A stretch of DNA of 64,000 bases from WJKG01 sp964627305 (GCA_964627305.1 CAZVHP010000005.1:186001-250000); one strand, 5' to 3'; positions 17,298-27,196 are shown, counted from the first letter of the stretch. Notes: generated by a model not told the origin, from the letters alone. Program-made: numbers and translations.

Positions 17298-17477
17298 GGG
17301 CATTGTTACCCATCCGGGACACCATGCCATGCGCGTTGTCTTCGCAACCGTTGAGACAGAGTTAACGTGACTCCTGACCGATGTCCCCTGATCGAGGTGC
17401 GATCGCATCCAGGCAGAGCTGAGGCTGCGCGAACCACCACACCGCGGTCGCCGTGTCTGTGCGATGTGTTTCATGCG

Positions 17478-17508
17478 AACGGCCGCCCGCGATGAGCGGA
17501 CGGCCGTT
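17478..17508 (-). terminator. Stem-loop after the beta-helix gene
   Basis: AACGGCCG (17478-17485) pairs with CGGCCGTT (17501-17508); inside, CCGC (17487-17490) pairs with GCGG (17496-17499) around GATGA, with one C/A mismatch. It begins 43 bases beyond the stop at 17552. No clear U tract. Confidence 0.45.
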
Positions 17509-17551
17509 GCAAAATGTAAGTGGGAAAACCCACTGATTCGAAGCTACAGGT

Positions 17552-20500
17552 CTACGGACAAGGCAGTGGCGCCGGTCCTCCGCTGAAGAGGTACGCCACC
17601 AGATACGTCATATCCGAGATATTGATCACCATATCCGCGTTGACATCAGCCTCCGGGAAGCATGGCGGCGCAGCGCCTCCGCTAAACAGGAACGCCACCA
17701 GATAGGTCATATCTGAGATGTTGATCAGGTCGAGCGGATCGTAGTCGACGTTCCCTCGAATCGGAGGAATGCAGCACCCTCCGGTATCAGCCGGACAGAT
17801 TATCAGGGCAGCATCGATCAACACAATGATCGGCCCTCCCTGATACTGCACGGGGATGAATATCGGATCAAGCGGGTTCTGGCTTTCAAAAGTGAAGATA
17901 CCATCTGCGAACCACTGGTTCGGATAGTCAACAAGCTGCCAGGTTGCCGGGGTCGGACACGGGAACATGGCCGGAATGGCCGTGTAAATGTCATGCCAGT
18001 TGGTGCCGTGCGGACCGGAGACAAGCGAAGCATCGTCATGCACTGTCGGACCGTGTGCTGAACCCGGGGGCGGGTCTCCCTCCGATTTGTCAAAGAACGG
18101 ATCGGAGATGCAGATCTGGGTCGACGTTGTACACACGCCGGCTGAGGTCACATAGTGCCCTCCTAACCACTGGCACATCGGCTCCTCATCGAGCAGTTCA
18201 TAGAACCCGAGCAGAAGGATGACATCCTGGCTGGAAAGGATGGAGTCGCGCAGCAAATAGTAATCCGGACCTATGACCGGTGTGATGGTGTACTCCTGGT
18301 CAAGACCCACCATCGTCAGCCAGTTGTTGGCGCCCATGACCATGTCTGCAAACGACGTCCCGGGCACAATACCGTCGGTATTGCATGCGGCCGCAAGCTG
18401 CGAGATGAACGGAACCACGTTGCTCGTGTCGTGGTCGTCCCAGATGCCGGCGGGGTCATAGGATGAGACCAACGGGTAGCCATCATTGGCCGGCGGGCTT
18501 ATCGGACTCGGGTAGAACGGCCGCGGATCAACCGGGTTCGGTTCGAACTTCGAGTCAAACCACCAGAAGCAGTTGGCCAGTGACACCGGGCCACACCAAC
18601 TGAAGTTGCCCGTGAAAGGCGACCACCAGGTACCGCGCTTCTGATCGAAATCAGGCATGCCGTTCGGGCAGTAGTCGAGATAACCCTGCTTGAAGTACTC
18701 GCAGGTATCATCCGGCTGCGGGCACTCGCACGGATAGCAATTGATCACCAGAAGGTAGGGACCGACCGTTTCCATACTTCCCGCCACCCGGATGTTCAAA
18801 GTGGTACCCGGCAGATGGCAGTTGACGGTCGGATCGAGACAGTCGTACTGAGAATCCGTACCGACCGCATCCGGGAAGACGCCATTGTAGTCGTCGTTGC
18901 TGTAGATCATTGTCTGACACGTGGCATCCCATATCTCCAGATAAGTGTTCAATCCGCCACCATAGGCATACTGCCCGGGAGTGGCATCACCGAACAACCG
19001 CACGTGCAGACAATAGCACGTGTCCTCAGGAAGTGTGACAACCCACCAGTCCTCATCCAGCGGGTGGGATATCCAACCGCAATAGGCCGTCTCGCAGGAT
19101 GCGGGATTGGCTTGGTGGCAGACGTCATTCGGTTCCATCTCCTGTCCCCCGCCAACCTTGTCCGGCGGTGGATTTTCCCAGCAATCCCATGGCTCCTCGC
19201 CGGTGGTCACTGCCACACAGGCCGAGAACTCAGAGGTGTTGCCGTTCACATCGGTCGTTGTCGCAGTCACGGAATCTCCCGCCGTCAGAGCGGCGGTCGT
19301 GAAAACCCAATTGCCCATAGCATCCGGCGTGGCAAACCCAAGGTAGACAGCCCCCTCGCCATAGCCAGTGGGATCCAGTGCTGCCTTGAAAAGCTCGACC
19401 GTGGCCTGGTTGGGCGGGGTGTCGATGTCAATCGTACCACCGATGTTGGTCGTACCGGAAGTAATGACGGCTCCAAAGATGACGGGGAAATTCAGTTCCT
19501 CATTGGCCCGGGTATCCAGATCCCCCGGATCATTGGGCGTGACACCGTCGTTGTTCAGATCGATACCCAGCCCCCCGTTGTCGAATATGGCATTCTGGGT
19601 AATGGTGTTGCGGTCAGCGTTGATGTTGTCCAGCGGGTGCTCCCAGACAGTAACACCGGCCCCGATGTTATACGCTATGCGGTTGTTCTCAATGCGGTTA
19701 TCAATAGCGTAACCCCACTGAGAGGGGCCGTACTCACCGACAGCCACACCTGCGAACATATTGGGCAGCGGTGCACCGGTCAGATCCAGTCCGATGCTGT
19801 TACCCATGATCATGTTCTGATACGTGAATATCGGTGGTGCCGGGTACGGCTCGTTGTCGAAACCCTGGATCCCGATGCCATCGTAGCCGTTGGCGCAGAT
19901 GAGATTGTCCAGTACGTGGTTGTCGTGGGTCCCCTCGGAAAGACAGACACCCTCATGATCATTGCCGATCCCCAACGTCCCTGATATGTCGGTGCCGATG
20001 TAGTTTGCCAAGACATGGTTGTCGAACACGTCGCCAGGAACCTTTGGCCCCTCGATATGAACCCCTTCAGCATAGTTGCCACTGATGAGATTGGCATCAA
20101 TGATCGTCTGACTGGTTGTTCCTCCCGGCTGGTTGCCCACATAGATGCCAGCCCACAACGAGGCTTGGTTGCGGCCATTGCCCATATCTGCGGTGCCGGA
20201 TAGATCAGTGCCGACAAAACAACAGTAGATGATGTTATTGGCAATGAAGGGCTCGAAAGATCCGGATTCGACGCAGATGCCGTCCTGCTCGAAGTTGTTG
20301 ATACACAGCCCCTGAATGTGATTGTTCGAGGAGACCACCCACAGACCATGCGCCGGCCCGGCCGCCATGCCGTTGATCTCTATCAGGAGCACGGCAGTTG
20401 AGGGCGGGTTGGTGCCAGCGGTGGCGCCGCCGGGCTGTGACAGACCGTCGATAAACACTCCCGCGGGATCGGTCAGTGGTGGCAGCTGCGCCAGCGGCAT

Positions 20501-20755
20501 GATCACATGTGGACCCGGCGGCGTAATATTGAACGTGATGATGTCGTTGCCGGGGTTGGCGTTGGCAGAGTTGATGGCGTCGCGAAGGCTCCCTGGACCA
20601 GCATCGGCCGTGTTTGTCACGACGAAAATGGCACGCGAGTCGGTGGCTTCCTGTCCCTGACTCTCAGCACTTCTGCTGTCCTGCGACGCGTGAACAAGGC
20701 ACGTTACCAGCAACAGCAAGGCCCCCAAAGTCACGAGTATGACTTTTGGTCGCAT
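17552..20755 (-). CDS. Large secreted beta-helix protein with cysteine-peptidase-like and dockerin-like regions
   Basis: 1067 residues, signal peptide at 1-23, start with GGAGGAG four bases upstream. Regions: a right-handed beta-helix entry (about 47-70, VTNTADAGPGSLRDAINSAN) and Asn/Gly-rich helix turns to about 430 (NRIENNRIAYNIGAGVTVW); a beta sandwich; a pre-peptidase-like domain (about 555-690, QEMEPNDVCHQANP); a region with WCGPVSLANCFWWFD (Cys near 720) and GGHYVTSAGVC (His near 866), resembling the Cys and His of papain/C39-fold peptidases; and two dockerin-like repeats at the C-terminus (LINISDMTYLVAFLFSGG and VINISDMTYLVAYLFSGG). Probably surface-attached or extracellular; the peptidase assignment is inference. 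Confidence 0.8.
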   Translation of the reverse strand: MRPKVILVTLGALLLLVTCLVHASQDSRSAESQGQEATDSRAIFVVTNTADAGPGSLRDAINSANANPGNDIITFNITPPGPHVIMPLAQLPPLTDPAGVFIDGLSQPGGATAGTNPPSTAVLLIEINGMAAGPAHGLWVVSSNNHIQGLCINNFEQDGICVESGSFEPFIANNIIYCCFVGTDLSGTADMGNGRNQASLWAGIYVGNQPGGTTSQTIIDANLISGNYAEGVHIEGPKVPGDVFDNHVLANYIGTDISGTLGIGNDHEGVCLSEGTHDNHVLDNLICANGYDGIGIQGFDNEPYPAPPIFTYQNMIMGNSIGLDLTGAPLPNMFAGVAVGEYGPSQWGYAIDNRIENNRIAYNIGAGVTVWEHPLDNINADRNTITQNAIFDNGGLGIDLNNDGVTPNDPGDLDTRANEELNFPVIFGAVITSGTTNIGGTIDIDTPPNQATVELFKAALDPTGYGEGAVYLGFATPDAMGNWVFTTAALTAGDSVTATTTDVNGNTSEFSACVAVTTGEEPWDCWENPPPDKVGGGQEMEPNDVCHQANPASCETAYCGWISHPLDEDWWVVTLPEDTCYCLHVRLFGDATPGQYAYGGGLNTYLEIWDATCQTMIYSNDDYNGVFPDAVGTDSQYDCLDPTVNCHLPGTTLNIRVAGSMETVGPYLLVINCYPCECPQPDDTCEYFKQGYLDYCPNGMPDFDQKRGTWWSPFTGNFSWCGPVSLANCFWWFDSKFEPNPVDPRPFYPSPISPPANDGYPLVSSYDPAGIWDDHDTSNVVPFISQLAAACNTDGIVPGTSFADMVMGANNWLTMVGLDQEYTITPVIGPDYYLLRDSILSSQDVILLLGFYELLDEEPMCQWLGGHYVTSAGVCTTSTQICISDPFFDKSEGDPPPGSAHGPTVHDDASLVSGPHGTNWHDIYTAIPAMFPCPTPATWQLVDYPNQWFADGIFTFESQNPLDPIFIPVQYQGGPIIVLIDAALIICPADTGGCCIPPIRGNVDYDPLDLINISDMTYLVAFLFSGGAAPPCFPEADVNADMVINISDMTYLVAYLFSGGPAPLPCP

Positions 20756-20932
20756 TGCACTCCTCCTGTGTAGATTTGTTTTCTCTCGTCAGCCGTGCGT
20801 TTCGGCTGCGAAGTAGTTCATGATACTCGGCTTGTCGCAATCAGATGAGAACCCAGAGCCGGCCCGCCCGTCTGGGTCAACAGCCAACGGGTACAGTGTT
20901 GTGCCGGCATCAATCAACAAGCAGGAAGCAGT

Positions 20933-21010
20933 AGTCCACAATGAAAAGTCCGTATCCCTGCATACGTAATATATGCCGCCAACCACAGAGCGTCAAGACA
21001 ATTGTGGACT
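20933..21010. repeat. 10-bp inverted repeat flanking a promoter
   Basis: AGTCCACAAT (20933-20942) and its perfect complement ATTGTGGACT (21001-21010) bracket the likely promoter of the beta-helix gene. This and the promoter are all I see in the 336 bases between 20756 and 21091. Confidence 0.45.
20968..20996 (-). promoter_or_regulatory. Likely promoter of the beta-helix protein gene
   Basis: Minus strand: TTGACG (20991-20996), 17-base spacer, TATATT (20968-20973). The leader would be about 205 bases. Confidence 0.5.
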
Positions 21011-21094
21011 CGGGGGGCCGTGTTTTGAAGGTTGCAGAAGAAGTCGGGTTGTTGAAGCGTTTTGTGAAGAAACCTATGACCTGGGTTGAAATGG

Positions 21095-21166
<72 letters not shown>

Positions 21167-21178
21167 CAATAACATGAG

Positions 21179-21255
<77 letters not shown>

Positions 21256-21287
21256 TTTTTTACATAAGTGCCTCACGGCGTGGTTGA

Positions 21288-21315
21288 AATATATTACTGG
21301 TGGCTTGTCTGTCAA
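21288..21315 (-). promoter_or_regulatory. Promoter of the tRNA-Gly/tRNA-Cys operon
   Basis: Minus strand: perfect TTGACA (21310-21315), 16-base spacer, TATATT (21288-21293, five of six). Predicted start is about 26 bases before tRNA-Gly. It lies just beyond the stop of the glycosyltransferase gene at 21324. Confidence 0.75.
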
Positions 21316-21323
21316 CTGAATTC

Positions 21324-23255
21324 TTAGCGGCCGCTGGTGCCGCGACTCTGCTGCATCCTCTGGCGAGCCTTTGCTACCTCGGCTTCAACCAGCGAATCCA
21401 GCCGCGGCCAATACCACGGCGCCAGTTGCTTCACCCATGTTTCATGCACAGCCGCCTTGACGGTATCCGAGAAGAACCTCGCGTATAGATACAGGTCCTT
21501 GTGTGCCTCGAAGACCATCGAATCCTGCGCCACCGCCTGATTCATGAGCTCCATAGCCCGGTCGTGCTGACCCGCCCGCATGTACAGCGACCCCATCTGG
21601 TAGAGAAGCTGCTCGTAAGGCTCGCCCTCGACGTATTGACGAGCAGAGGCGAACTCGCGCAGGGCCTCGGCAGCGGACCCGGCGTTGGAGAGCTCTATGC
21701 CGCGCTTATAATGCTGCACGAACTCGACCGGATAGTCCGGCTCCAGGGGACCCGTGAGGGGCCTGACTTTCTTGTGAGCAACAATCAGACTCCCATCGCC
21801 GGGTCGACTCTGCGGATCCGGCTGATAGTACCACCCGACAGAACGGTAGGCCTCGCGGAACGGCCGATACAGAAGCAGTGCCTGTTCGGCGGGGGCTGAC
21901 GGTTTGATGTCGGTCGAGAACACGATATAGTCCGGCGCCCTTTGCAACAGATAGCGAGTGTTGTGGCTGCGTTCTTTCCAGGTGCTGGCCAGTCCCGGAA
22001 CAGGTGGTTCGGAATGACGCGCAATAGTGGAGTCGGTCAGCCCAACCAGATCGACCACGTCATGCCCCACCAAGGTGTAGCCGAAAATGCCGATCGTGGG
22101 AATCGCCACAGAAAAGCCGCTGGAGTCTGACTGCTTCAGTTGCGTCGCCATGAATTCCATCTTGCGGATGAATCCCCGCTCAAGCTCATTGTATTGCAGT
22201 ACGAAGTCGCGGGGCAACCAGACAGTCAACACAACCAACACCAGACCCACAACGGTGTACGCTATGAGTCGTACCCGACGCAGCCAATGCGTCGTGATCA
22301 GGTGCAACGATACCATGTGAAGAACTGCGTACATGGCCACGAACGGCAGGAAGAACCGATGAACCTGCAGTACATCTCCCCCAACCAGCACGATATAGGC
22401 CGTGTACAGAAAGGTGAACAGCCAGACGACTCGCATTGGCTGACCGAGTCGCTGCCAGAACAACAGCGGGACTACCAGCCCGGCACCATAGAATCCGTAG
22501 TGAGCACAGAAGCGACCCACGTACTCAAGACCACTCTCCAGCTGACCGGCGGAGAACCCCGTTTTGGCATAGAACGGATTGGGGAGAATAGAGCCATAGT
22601 AGGCCAGCTTGAAGCCGACCATCGGTAGGCTGGCGATTAGCGCGACTGCCGCAGCCGTAACCGTAAAACGCGGGAAACGGCGACAGATGACCGCCTCACA
22701 GACAATCAGCAGCCCGGTGATCAGTGCCCCTTCGGGCCGTAACCAGACCGCCCATGTCAGGGTCAGCACGAGAAGCCAACTACGCTGCAGGAACAGCAGC
22801 AGCGATGCCACTGTCATAAACGCAAATGCCGCCGTCTCCAGGCCGGCAGGCGACCAGTAGGCGAGCGACATGTTCAATCCCACCAGCAGCGGCACCAGAA
22901 CCGCGAAGAGCCGTTCTCGTTCGGGAAGCATCCTCAGAGCCATCATCAGCGACAGGATCACTATTCCCGCCCCCATCGCAAACCCGAGCAGCTGCGACGC
23001 AATAATGTAATCCAGGCCCAGTGACCCGATGAAAACCATCAGGATCACCCAGCCGAAATTGGTGAATCCCTCAACCCGCTCACCGACATTGAACACCAGC
23101 CCGTCGCCATTGAGGTAGTTGGCAACATAGCGGTAGGAAATGTAGGCGTCATCCTGAACGAAATTGAGGGACACCGCCAGATAGACGAACCCGCCTAACG
23201 CCAGAAGAACGGCAATCCAATACGGGGCACTCTGTCGTGAGAGACGCAATATCAT
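21324..23255 (-). CDS. Membrane glycosyltransferase (GT-C fold) with C-terminal TPR
   Basis: 643 residues. About ten membrane spans lie in the first 400 residues. The first loop carries FVQDDAYISYRYVANYLNG and then GERVEGFTNFGWV, the Asp-Asp and 'N-G-E-R-V-E-G-F/Y-T-N' pattern of GT-C enzymes related to mycobacterial arabinofuranosyltransferase AftB and the GT39/ArnT group; such enzymes use polyprenyl-phosphate sugars on the periplasmic side. A soluble C-terminal tail (about 510-640) has two TPR-like helical pairs (QLLYQMGSLYMRAGQHDRAM). Acceptor unknown. It lies 76 bases downstream of the glycogen synthase gene. Confidence 0.75.
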   Translation of the reverse strand: MILRLSRQSAPYWIAVLLALGGFVYLAVSLNFVQDDAYISYRYVANYLNGDGLVFNVGERVEGFTNFGWVILMVFIGSLGLDYIIASQLLGFAMGAGIVILSLMMALRMLPERERLFAVLVPLLVGLNMSLAYWSPAGLETAAFAFMTVASLLLFLQRSWLLVLTLTWAVWLRPEGALITGLLIVCEAVICRRFPRFTVTAAAVALIASLPMVGFKLAYYGSILPNPFYAKTGFSAGQLESGLEYVGRFCAHYGFYGAGLVVPLLFWQRLGQPMRVVWLFTFLYTAYIVLVGGDVLQVHRFFLPFVAMYAVLHMVSLHLITTHWLRRVRLIAYTVVGLVLVVLTVWLPRDFVLQYNELERGFIRKMEFMATQLKQSDSSGFSVAIPTIGIFGYTLVGHDVVDLVGLTDSTIARHSEPPVPGLASTWKERSHNTRYLLQRAPDYIVFSTDIKPSAPAEQALLLYRPFREAYRSVGWYYQPDPQSRPGDGSLIVAHKKVRPLTGPLEPDYPVEFVQHYKRGIELSNAGSAAEALREFASARQYVEGEPYEQLLYQMGSLYMRAGQHDRAMELMNQAVAQDSMVFEAHKDLYLYARFFSDTVKAAVHETWVKQLAPWYWPRLDSLVEAEVAKARQRMQQSRGTSGR

Positions 23256-23331
23256 CTGCAGTCAACGAGTTTCGGTAGCATCAGTCAGATCCCCAGACTC
23301 ACATCACGGGAGCCATCGTAAGAGTGGGCAA

Positions 23332-24807
23332 CTATGTCGGGGTCACCAACTGGCCGAAGAGCTCCTGATATCTGGCTGCCGACGACGCCCACGAAAAGTC
23401 CTGCTTCATCCCCGACTTCATCAGACGCGTCCATGCCCGTTTGCGTGTGAACAGCTCTGAGGCCCGGTCAACCGCAGCGAGCATGGCTTCCGGTGTGTAG
23501 TCTGTGAACACGAAGCCGGTTCCTTCCCCTGTATCGGGATTGTAATCATCCACCGTATCGGCCAGCCCGCCAACGAGGTGCACGATGGGCACAGTCCCGT
23601 ACTTCAGCGAGTACATCTGATTCAGGCCGCATGGCTCGAATCTGGACGGCATCAGGAAGATATCAGACCCGGCCTCAATCCAGTGGGCCAGATCGTCATC
23701 GAAGGTGAGCCACACTTTCAGTTTGTCCGGATACTGCTTCTGGAGTCTCAGCAACTGATCATGGTAGCGTTGTTCGCCGGTGCCCAGAACAAGCATCTGT
23801 ATATCTCGTCCGAACAACCGATCGGCCGCGGCGTCAATCAGATCGAGTCCTTTCTGATCGACCAGGCGGGAAATCATACCGATAACCGGGGTGCGTTCGC
23901 GTACCGGCAGCCCGGCGCGGTTGAGAAGCTCAACCTGCGTAGACCGCTTTCCGGAAAGGTTTGGAAGGTGATAGCGATACGGGATTACTCGATCGCGTGA
24001 GGGCGACCAGACGGTATAGTCTACGCCATTGAGGATCCCGACAACGTCATTGGCCCGGTTCCGTAGTACTCCCTCCATGCCGCAGCCAAACTCCGGGTCC
24101 GACTGGATCTCGCGGGCGTAGTTTGGCGAAACGGTCGTTATGCGATCAGCGAACATGATGGCACCCTTCAGAAAGTTCACCTTCTCGTAGAACTCCAGCG
24201 GGCCGGTGGCGTAGAAAAGCTCCTCAGGAAGCGACAGGTTGGTGAAGCGTTCCCGCGGGAAGACACCCTGATACGCCAGGTTGTGAATGGTCAGTACTGA
24301 CTTCACGCCCCTGAAGAAGCTATCGGAGGCGTAGACCGTGCGCAGCAGAACCGGAATGATGCCGGCCTGCCAGTCGTGAACATGGATGATATCAGGTTTC
24401 CAGCCGAGCTCCCTGAGCGATTCCATCACGGCGCGAGCAAAGAAGCTGTAACGCAGGTCGTTGTCGACATAGTCAGTACCAGTACGTGGATCTACATAGA
24501 TACCGTCACGGCCAAAAAGCGGCTCGTTGTGGACGAAGTAGTGTGTCAGAGGCAGCTTTCGATCCCGCACCGATTCGAGCTGTGCGCCTTGGTTCTTCCC
24601 CGCCACCGGAATGGTAACGGTCCAGTCGAGCTTCTGCGTGCGGTGTGCCTGCAAGTCAACAGACTTGTATTGAGGGAGAAAGACAACAACCTCGTGGCCC
24701 AGTCTCGCCAATTCCTTTGGCAGGGCGCCGACCACATCCCCGAGCCCACCGGTCTTGGCGAACGGCGTTGCCTCGGAGGCGGCAACAAGTATTCTCATTC
24801 TATCCAT
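23332..24807 (-). CDS. glgA: Glycogen synthase (GT5)
   Basis: 491 residues from the first ATG; the second ATG at 24798 (MRILVAASEATPFAKTGGLG) may be the true start, as most GlgA proteins begin there. The ADP-glucose-binding KTGGLGDVVGALP is near the N-terminus. The C-terminal active-site segment FLMPSRFEPCGLNQMYSLKYG has the conserved Glu. Also typical are HDWQAGIIPVLLR and GILNGVDYTVWSP. It transfers glucose from ADP- or UDP-glucose to the glycogen chain end. It overlaps the 3' end of galT, so the two are coupled. Confidence 0.96.
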   Translation of the reverse strand: MDRMRILVAASEATPFAKTGGLGDVVGALPKELARLGHEVVVFLPQYKSVDLQAHRTQKLDWTVTIPVAGKNQGAQLESVRDRKLPLTHYFVHNEPLFGRDGIYVDPRTGTDYVDNDLRYSFFARAVMESLRELGWKPDIIHVHDWQAGIIPVLLRTVYASDSFFRGVKSVLTIHNLAYQGVFPRERFTNLSLPEELFYATGPLEFYEKVNFLKGAIMFADRITTVSPNYAREIQSDPEFGCGMEGVLRNRANDVVGILNGVDYTVWSPSRDRVIPYRYHLPNLSGKRSTQVELLNRAGLPVRERTPVIGMISRLVDQKGLDLIDAAADRLFGRDIQMLVLGTGEQRYHDQLLRLQKQYPDKLKVWLTFDDDLAHWIEAGSDIFLMPSRFEPCGLNQMYSLKYGTVPIVHLVGGLADTVDDYNPDTGEGTGFVFTDYTPEAMLAAVDRASELFTRKRAWTRLMKSGMKQDFSWASSAARYQELFGQLVTPT

Positions 24808-25846
24808 CGCTTCCTGCTGATGCTGGGGTTGACTTCGATTGTGCGCTTGTGCCGTTAAGCTCCTTCAGAAACGCGGCGGCCTCCTCCGGAGTTGTCGGGT
24901 TAATGTAGAATCCTGACCCCCACTCAAACCCCGCCATCTTGGTCAGCTTGGGAATAATCTCAAAATGCCAATGGTAGTACTCGTGATGCTCCTTTGTGAT
25001 AGGGGCAGTGTGCAGCACGTAATTGAAGGGGGGATCATTCAGGGCCTCCTTCAGGCGACGAAGCGTGTCCTTCATGGCTCGTGCCAGTACTGCGTAGTCA
25101 GCGTCGCTCATCTCAAGAAAACTCGACTGATGCGTCTTGGGAATCAACCAGGTCTCGAACGGGAAACGCGAGGCAAAGGGCTGAATGGTGATAAACGAAT
25201 CATAGTCGGCCACCAGCCGCTCCTCGTCGTCGAGCTCCTGCCGGACAATATCACAGAAGATGCACCGCTCTTTGTACTCGAAATACCGCCGGGCACCGAC
25301 TATTTCCTCGATCACTTTTTTGGGTATTATTGGTGTGGCAATAAGCTGACTATGTGAATGTTCCAGCGATGCGCCCGCGGCTTCTCCATGATTCTTGAAG
25401 ATGAGCACGTACTGGAAGCGCCGATCACGCTCAAGGTCAACGATGCGCTCGCGGTATGCCCAGAACACGTTGCGCACCTGCTCGTCGGACATATCGACCA
25501 AATCATGCGCGTGCTCCGGGGTCTCTATGAAGACCTCGTGAGCGCCGATCCCGTTCATCTTGTCATACAGCCCATCACCCACCCGATTGAGATCACCCTC
25601 GACGCGCAACGCCGGGTACTTATTGGAAATGACGCGCAATGACCACCCCGGCCGGTTTGGCTCCGTTCCGGGCGTGCGATACGACAGGATCTCCGGCGGA
25701 GTGCTGTCCTCGTGCCCCGGACAGAACGGACACAGCTTGGCTTGCGTCCGTTTCGACACACTTCGAAACGAAGATGGTCTCCTCCCCCGCTCGGTCGAAA
25801 TAATGACCCACCGTCCCGTGATGGGGTCCTTCCGAAGTTCGGGCAT
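24800..25846 (-). CDS. galT: Galactose-1-phosphate uridylyltransferase
   Basis: 348 residues, usual length for the family. The two HIT-like halves are present; the nucleophile motif is HSHSQ in ASLEHSHSQLIATPIIPK. Zinc-site cysteines are likely in CPFCPGHE and CIFCDI. The start MPELRKDPITGRWVIISTER is diagnostic. It exchanges UMP between UDP-glucose and a hexose-1-phosphate. The tight coupling with glycogen synthase suggests that here it feeds nucleotide-sugar supply; an ADP-glucose phosphorylase-like activity is possible. GGAG lies 5 bases before the ATG. Confidence 0.93.
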   Translation of the reverse strand: MPELRKDPITGRWVIISTERGRRPSSFRSVSKRTQAKLCPFCPGHEDSTPPEILSYRTPGTEPNRPGWSLRVISNKYPALRVEGDLNRVGDGLYDKMNGIGAHEVFIETPEHAHDLVDMSDEQVRNVFWAYRERIVDLERDRRFQYVLIFKNHGEAAGASLEHSHSQLIATPIIPKKVIEEIVGARRYFEYKERCIFCDIVRQELDDEERLVADYDSFITIQPFASRFPFETWLIPKTHQSSFLEMSDADYAVLARAMKDTLRRLKEALNDPPFNYVLHTAPITKEHHEYYHWHFEIIPKLTKMAGFEWGSGFYINPTTPEEAAAFLKELNGTSAQSKSTPASAGSDG

Positions 25847-25924
25847 AGCTACTCCACTTTCATGCTATGTAACGCACCGTCGGTAGCCTTGTCAAGCAGG
25901 ATGCCGACGCGCTTGCCAGAGAAG

Positions 25925-27196
25925 CTAAAGCGCAATTACCCCCTCGTCGCTCACTTCTCCCTGATACAGCTGCCGGAGCAGCTCGATATCGTGTTCGGTC
26001 AGTTTGACACTGCGCCGGGCACAGGTCCGCTGGGTGGTATCGATTGCCTTGTCAATGTTATAGCGATCCCACTGCCCCCCGCTTCCCCAGCTGAAAGAAG
26101 GGACCTCTTTATCGGCCACAAGGATGCCGCCGAATATGTTGCAGCAGACGCCGATCGAAATGCCCGTATTCAGCAGTGTCCCTATTCCGAATTTAGTGTG
26201 ATCCCCGATGAACGAACCGACCTTGATGCTGCCGGTGTCAACAGACTCGCCGCCTACTGTGACGCGGATATTCGAGTAGTTGTTCTTCAAATCCGAATTG
26301 GTCGTCATGGCCCCGAAATTCACCCAGGAACCTACGTAGCTGTGGCCGATGAAGCCGGCGTGGTACTTGTTCACAAATGACTCAAACACCGATTCTTCCA
26401 GCTCCCCCCCCACTCGGCAGGTGTGCCCAACCGAGCTGGCCGTGATCTTACCGGCCAGCACAACTGAGTTCGGGCCGATGTAGGTCGGCCCGAAGACTGC
26501 AGCATGCGGTTCTATGCGGGTCCCCTTGCCAATGCACACCGGGCCATTGGTGGCATCAATAACCGCTCCCGGCAACACCTCCACGCGATCTCCCAGAGAG
26601 ATGAAGCTGGCGTTGACCAGGTGGGCACCATCGTGAACGACAGCCTTGGTGTGACCCATTCGCGGCGGATTCAGGAACTTGAAGTCCAGCTCAATCTCTT
26701 TCTCAATGTCCGCGACGACTTCCCACAGGCGCTCGTAAAGAGTCGCGCTGGTGTCGCGCTGTACGATCATCTCGGCGTGCTCCTCGACCGCATTGACAAA
26801 CGCACCCGGCGTGAACACCGATGGTAAGGATTCCGAGTGCTTTGCATCGAGAAACAACGCCACAGACTGATCTCCATTAACGAAGCGTGTGCTGATTCTG
26901 GCCTGGTTGATCTGCTCCGGCAGGTCGCCGAAATCCCGAATTCGCCCGTTGAGAAACAGAACGCCCCCGTTACCCTTCTTGATTATGTTCACCGGATAGT
27001 CTGGATGGGTATGGGCATAGGTGACCGATAGTTGTTCGCGTACTACCAGTGCCATCTCGGCCTGTGGCCAGTGGCGCTCAATCCGCTTGTAGATCGGGGC
27101 GATCCCTGACCTGAGCGAGAACACCGGGCGCATATAGGTCGCAGGAAAGAACTGGCGAAAACGTTCGTCTTCATACAGACAGATCTGTGGGGTCAT
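25925..27196 (-). CDS. GlmU-like sugar nucleotidyltransferase with left-handed beta-helix
   Basis: 423 residues. The N-terminal part (ICLYEDERFRQFFPATYMRP, SLRSGIAPIYKRIERHW) is the short nucleotidyltransferase-like domain of GlmU-family proteins rather than a full canonical pyrophosphorylase. The C-terminal half is a hexapeptide-repeat beta-helix (VLPGAVIDATNGPVCIGKGT, then NSDLKNNYSNIRVTVGGE). Members are annotated as putative N-acetylglucosamine-1-phosphate uridylyltransferase/acetyltransferase for cell-wall precursors. AAGG lies 7 bases before the ATG. It heads the galT-glgA run. Confidence 0.82.
   Translation of the reverse strand: MTPQICLYEDERFRQFFPATYMRPVFSLRSGIAPIYKRIERHWPQAEMALVVREQLSVTYAHTHPDYPVNIIKKGNGGVLFLNGRIRDFGDLPEQINQARISTRFVNGDQSVALFLDAKHSESLPSVFTPGAFVNAVEEHAEMIVQRDTSATLYERLWEVVADIEKEIELDFKFLNPPRMGHTKAVVHDGAHLVNASFISLGDRVEVLPGAVIDATNGPVCIGKGTRIEPHAAVFGPTYIGPNSVVLAGKITASSVGHTCRVGGELEESVFESFVNKYHAGFIGHSYVGSWVNFGAMTTNSDLKNNYSNIRVTVGGESVDTGSIKVGSFIGDHTKFGIGTLLNTGISIGVCCNIFGGILVADKEVPSFSWGSGGQWDRYNIDKAIDTTQRTCARRSVKLTEHDIELLRQLYQGEVSDEGVIAL

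Noticed and set aside
18815..19984. A 389-codon plus-strand frame inside the beta-helix gene
   Set aside because: Antisense to a long, motif-rich gene with a signal peptide and dockerin-like end; the product resembles nothing.
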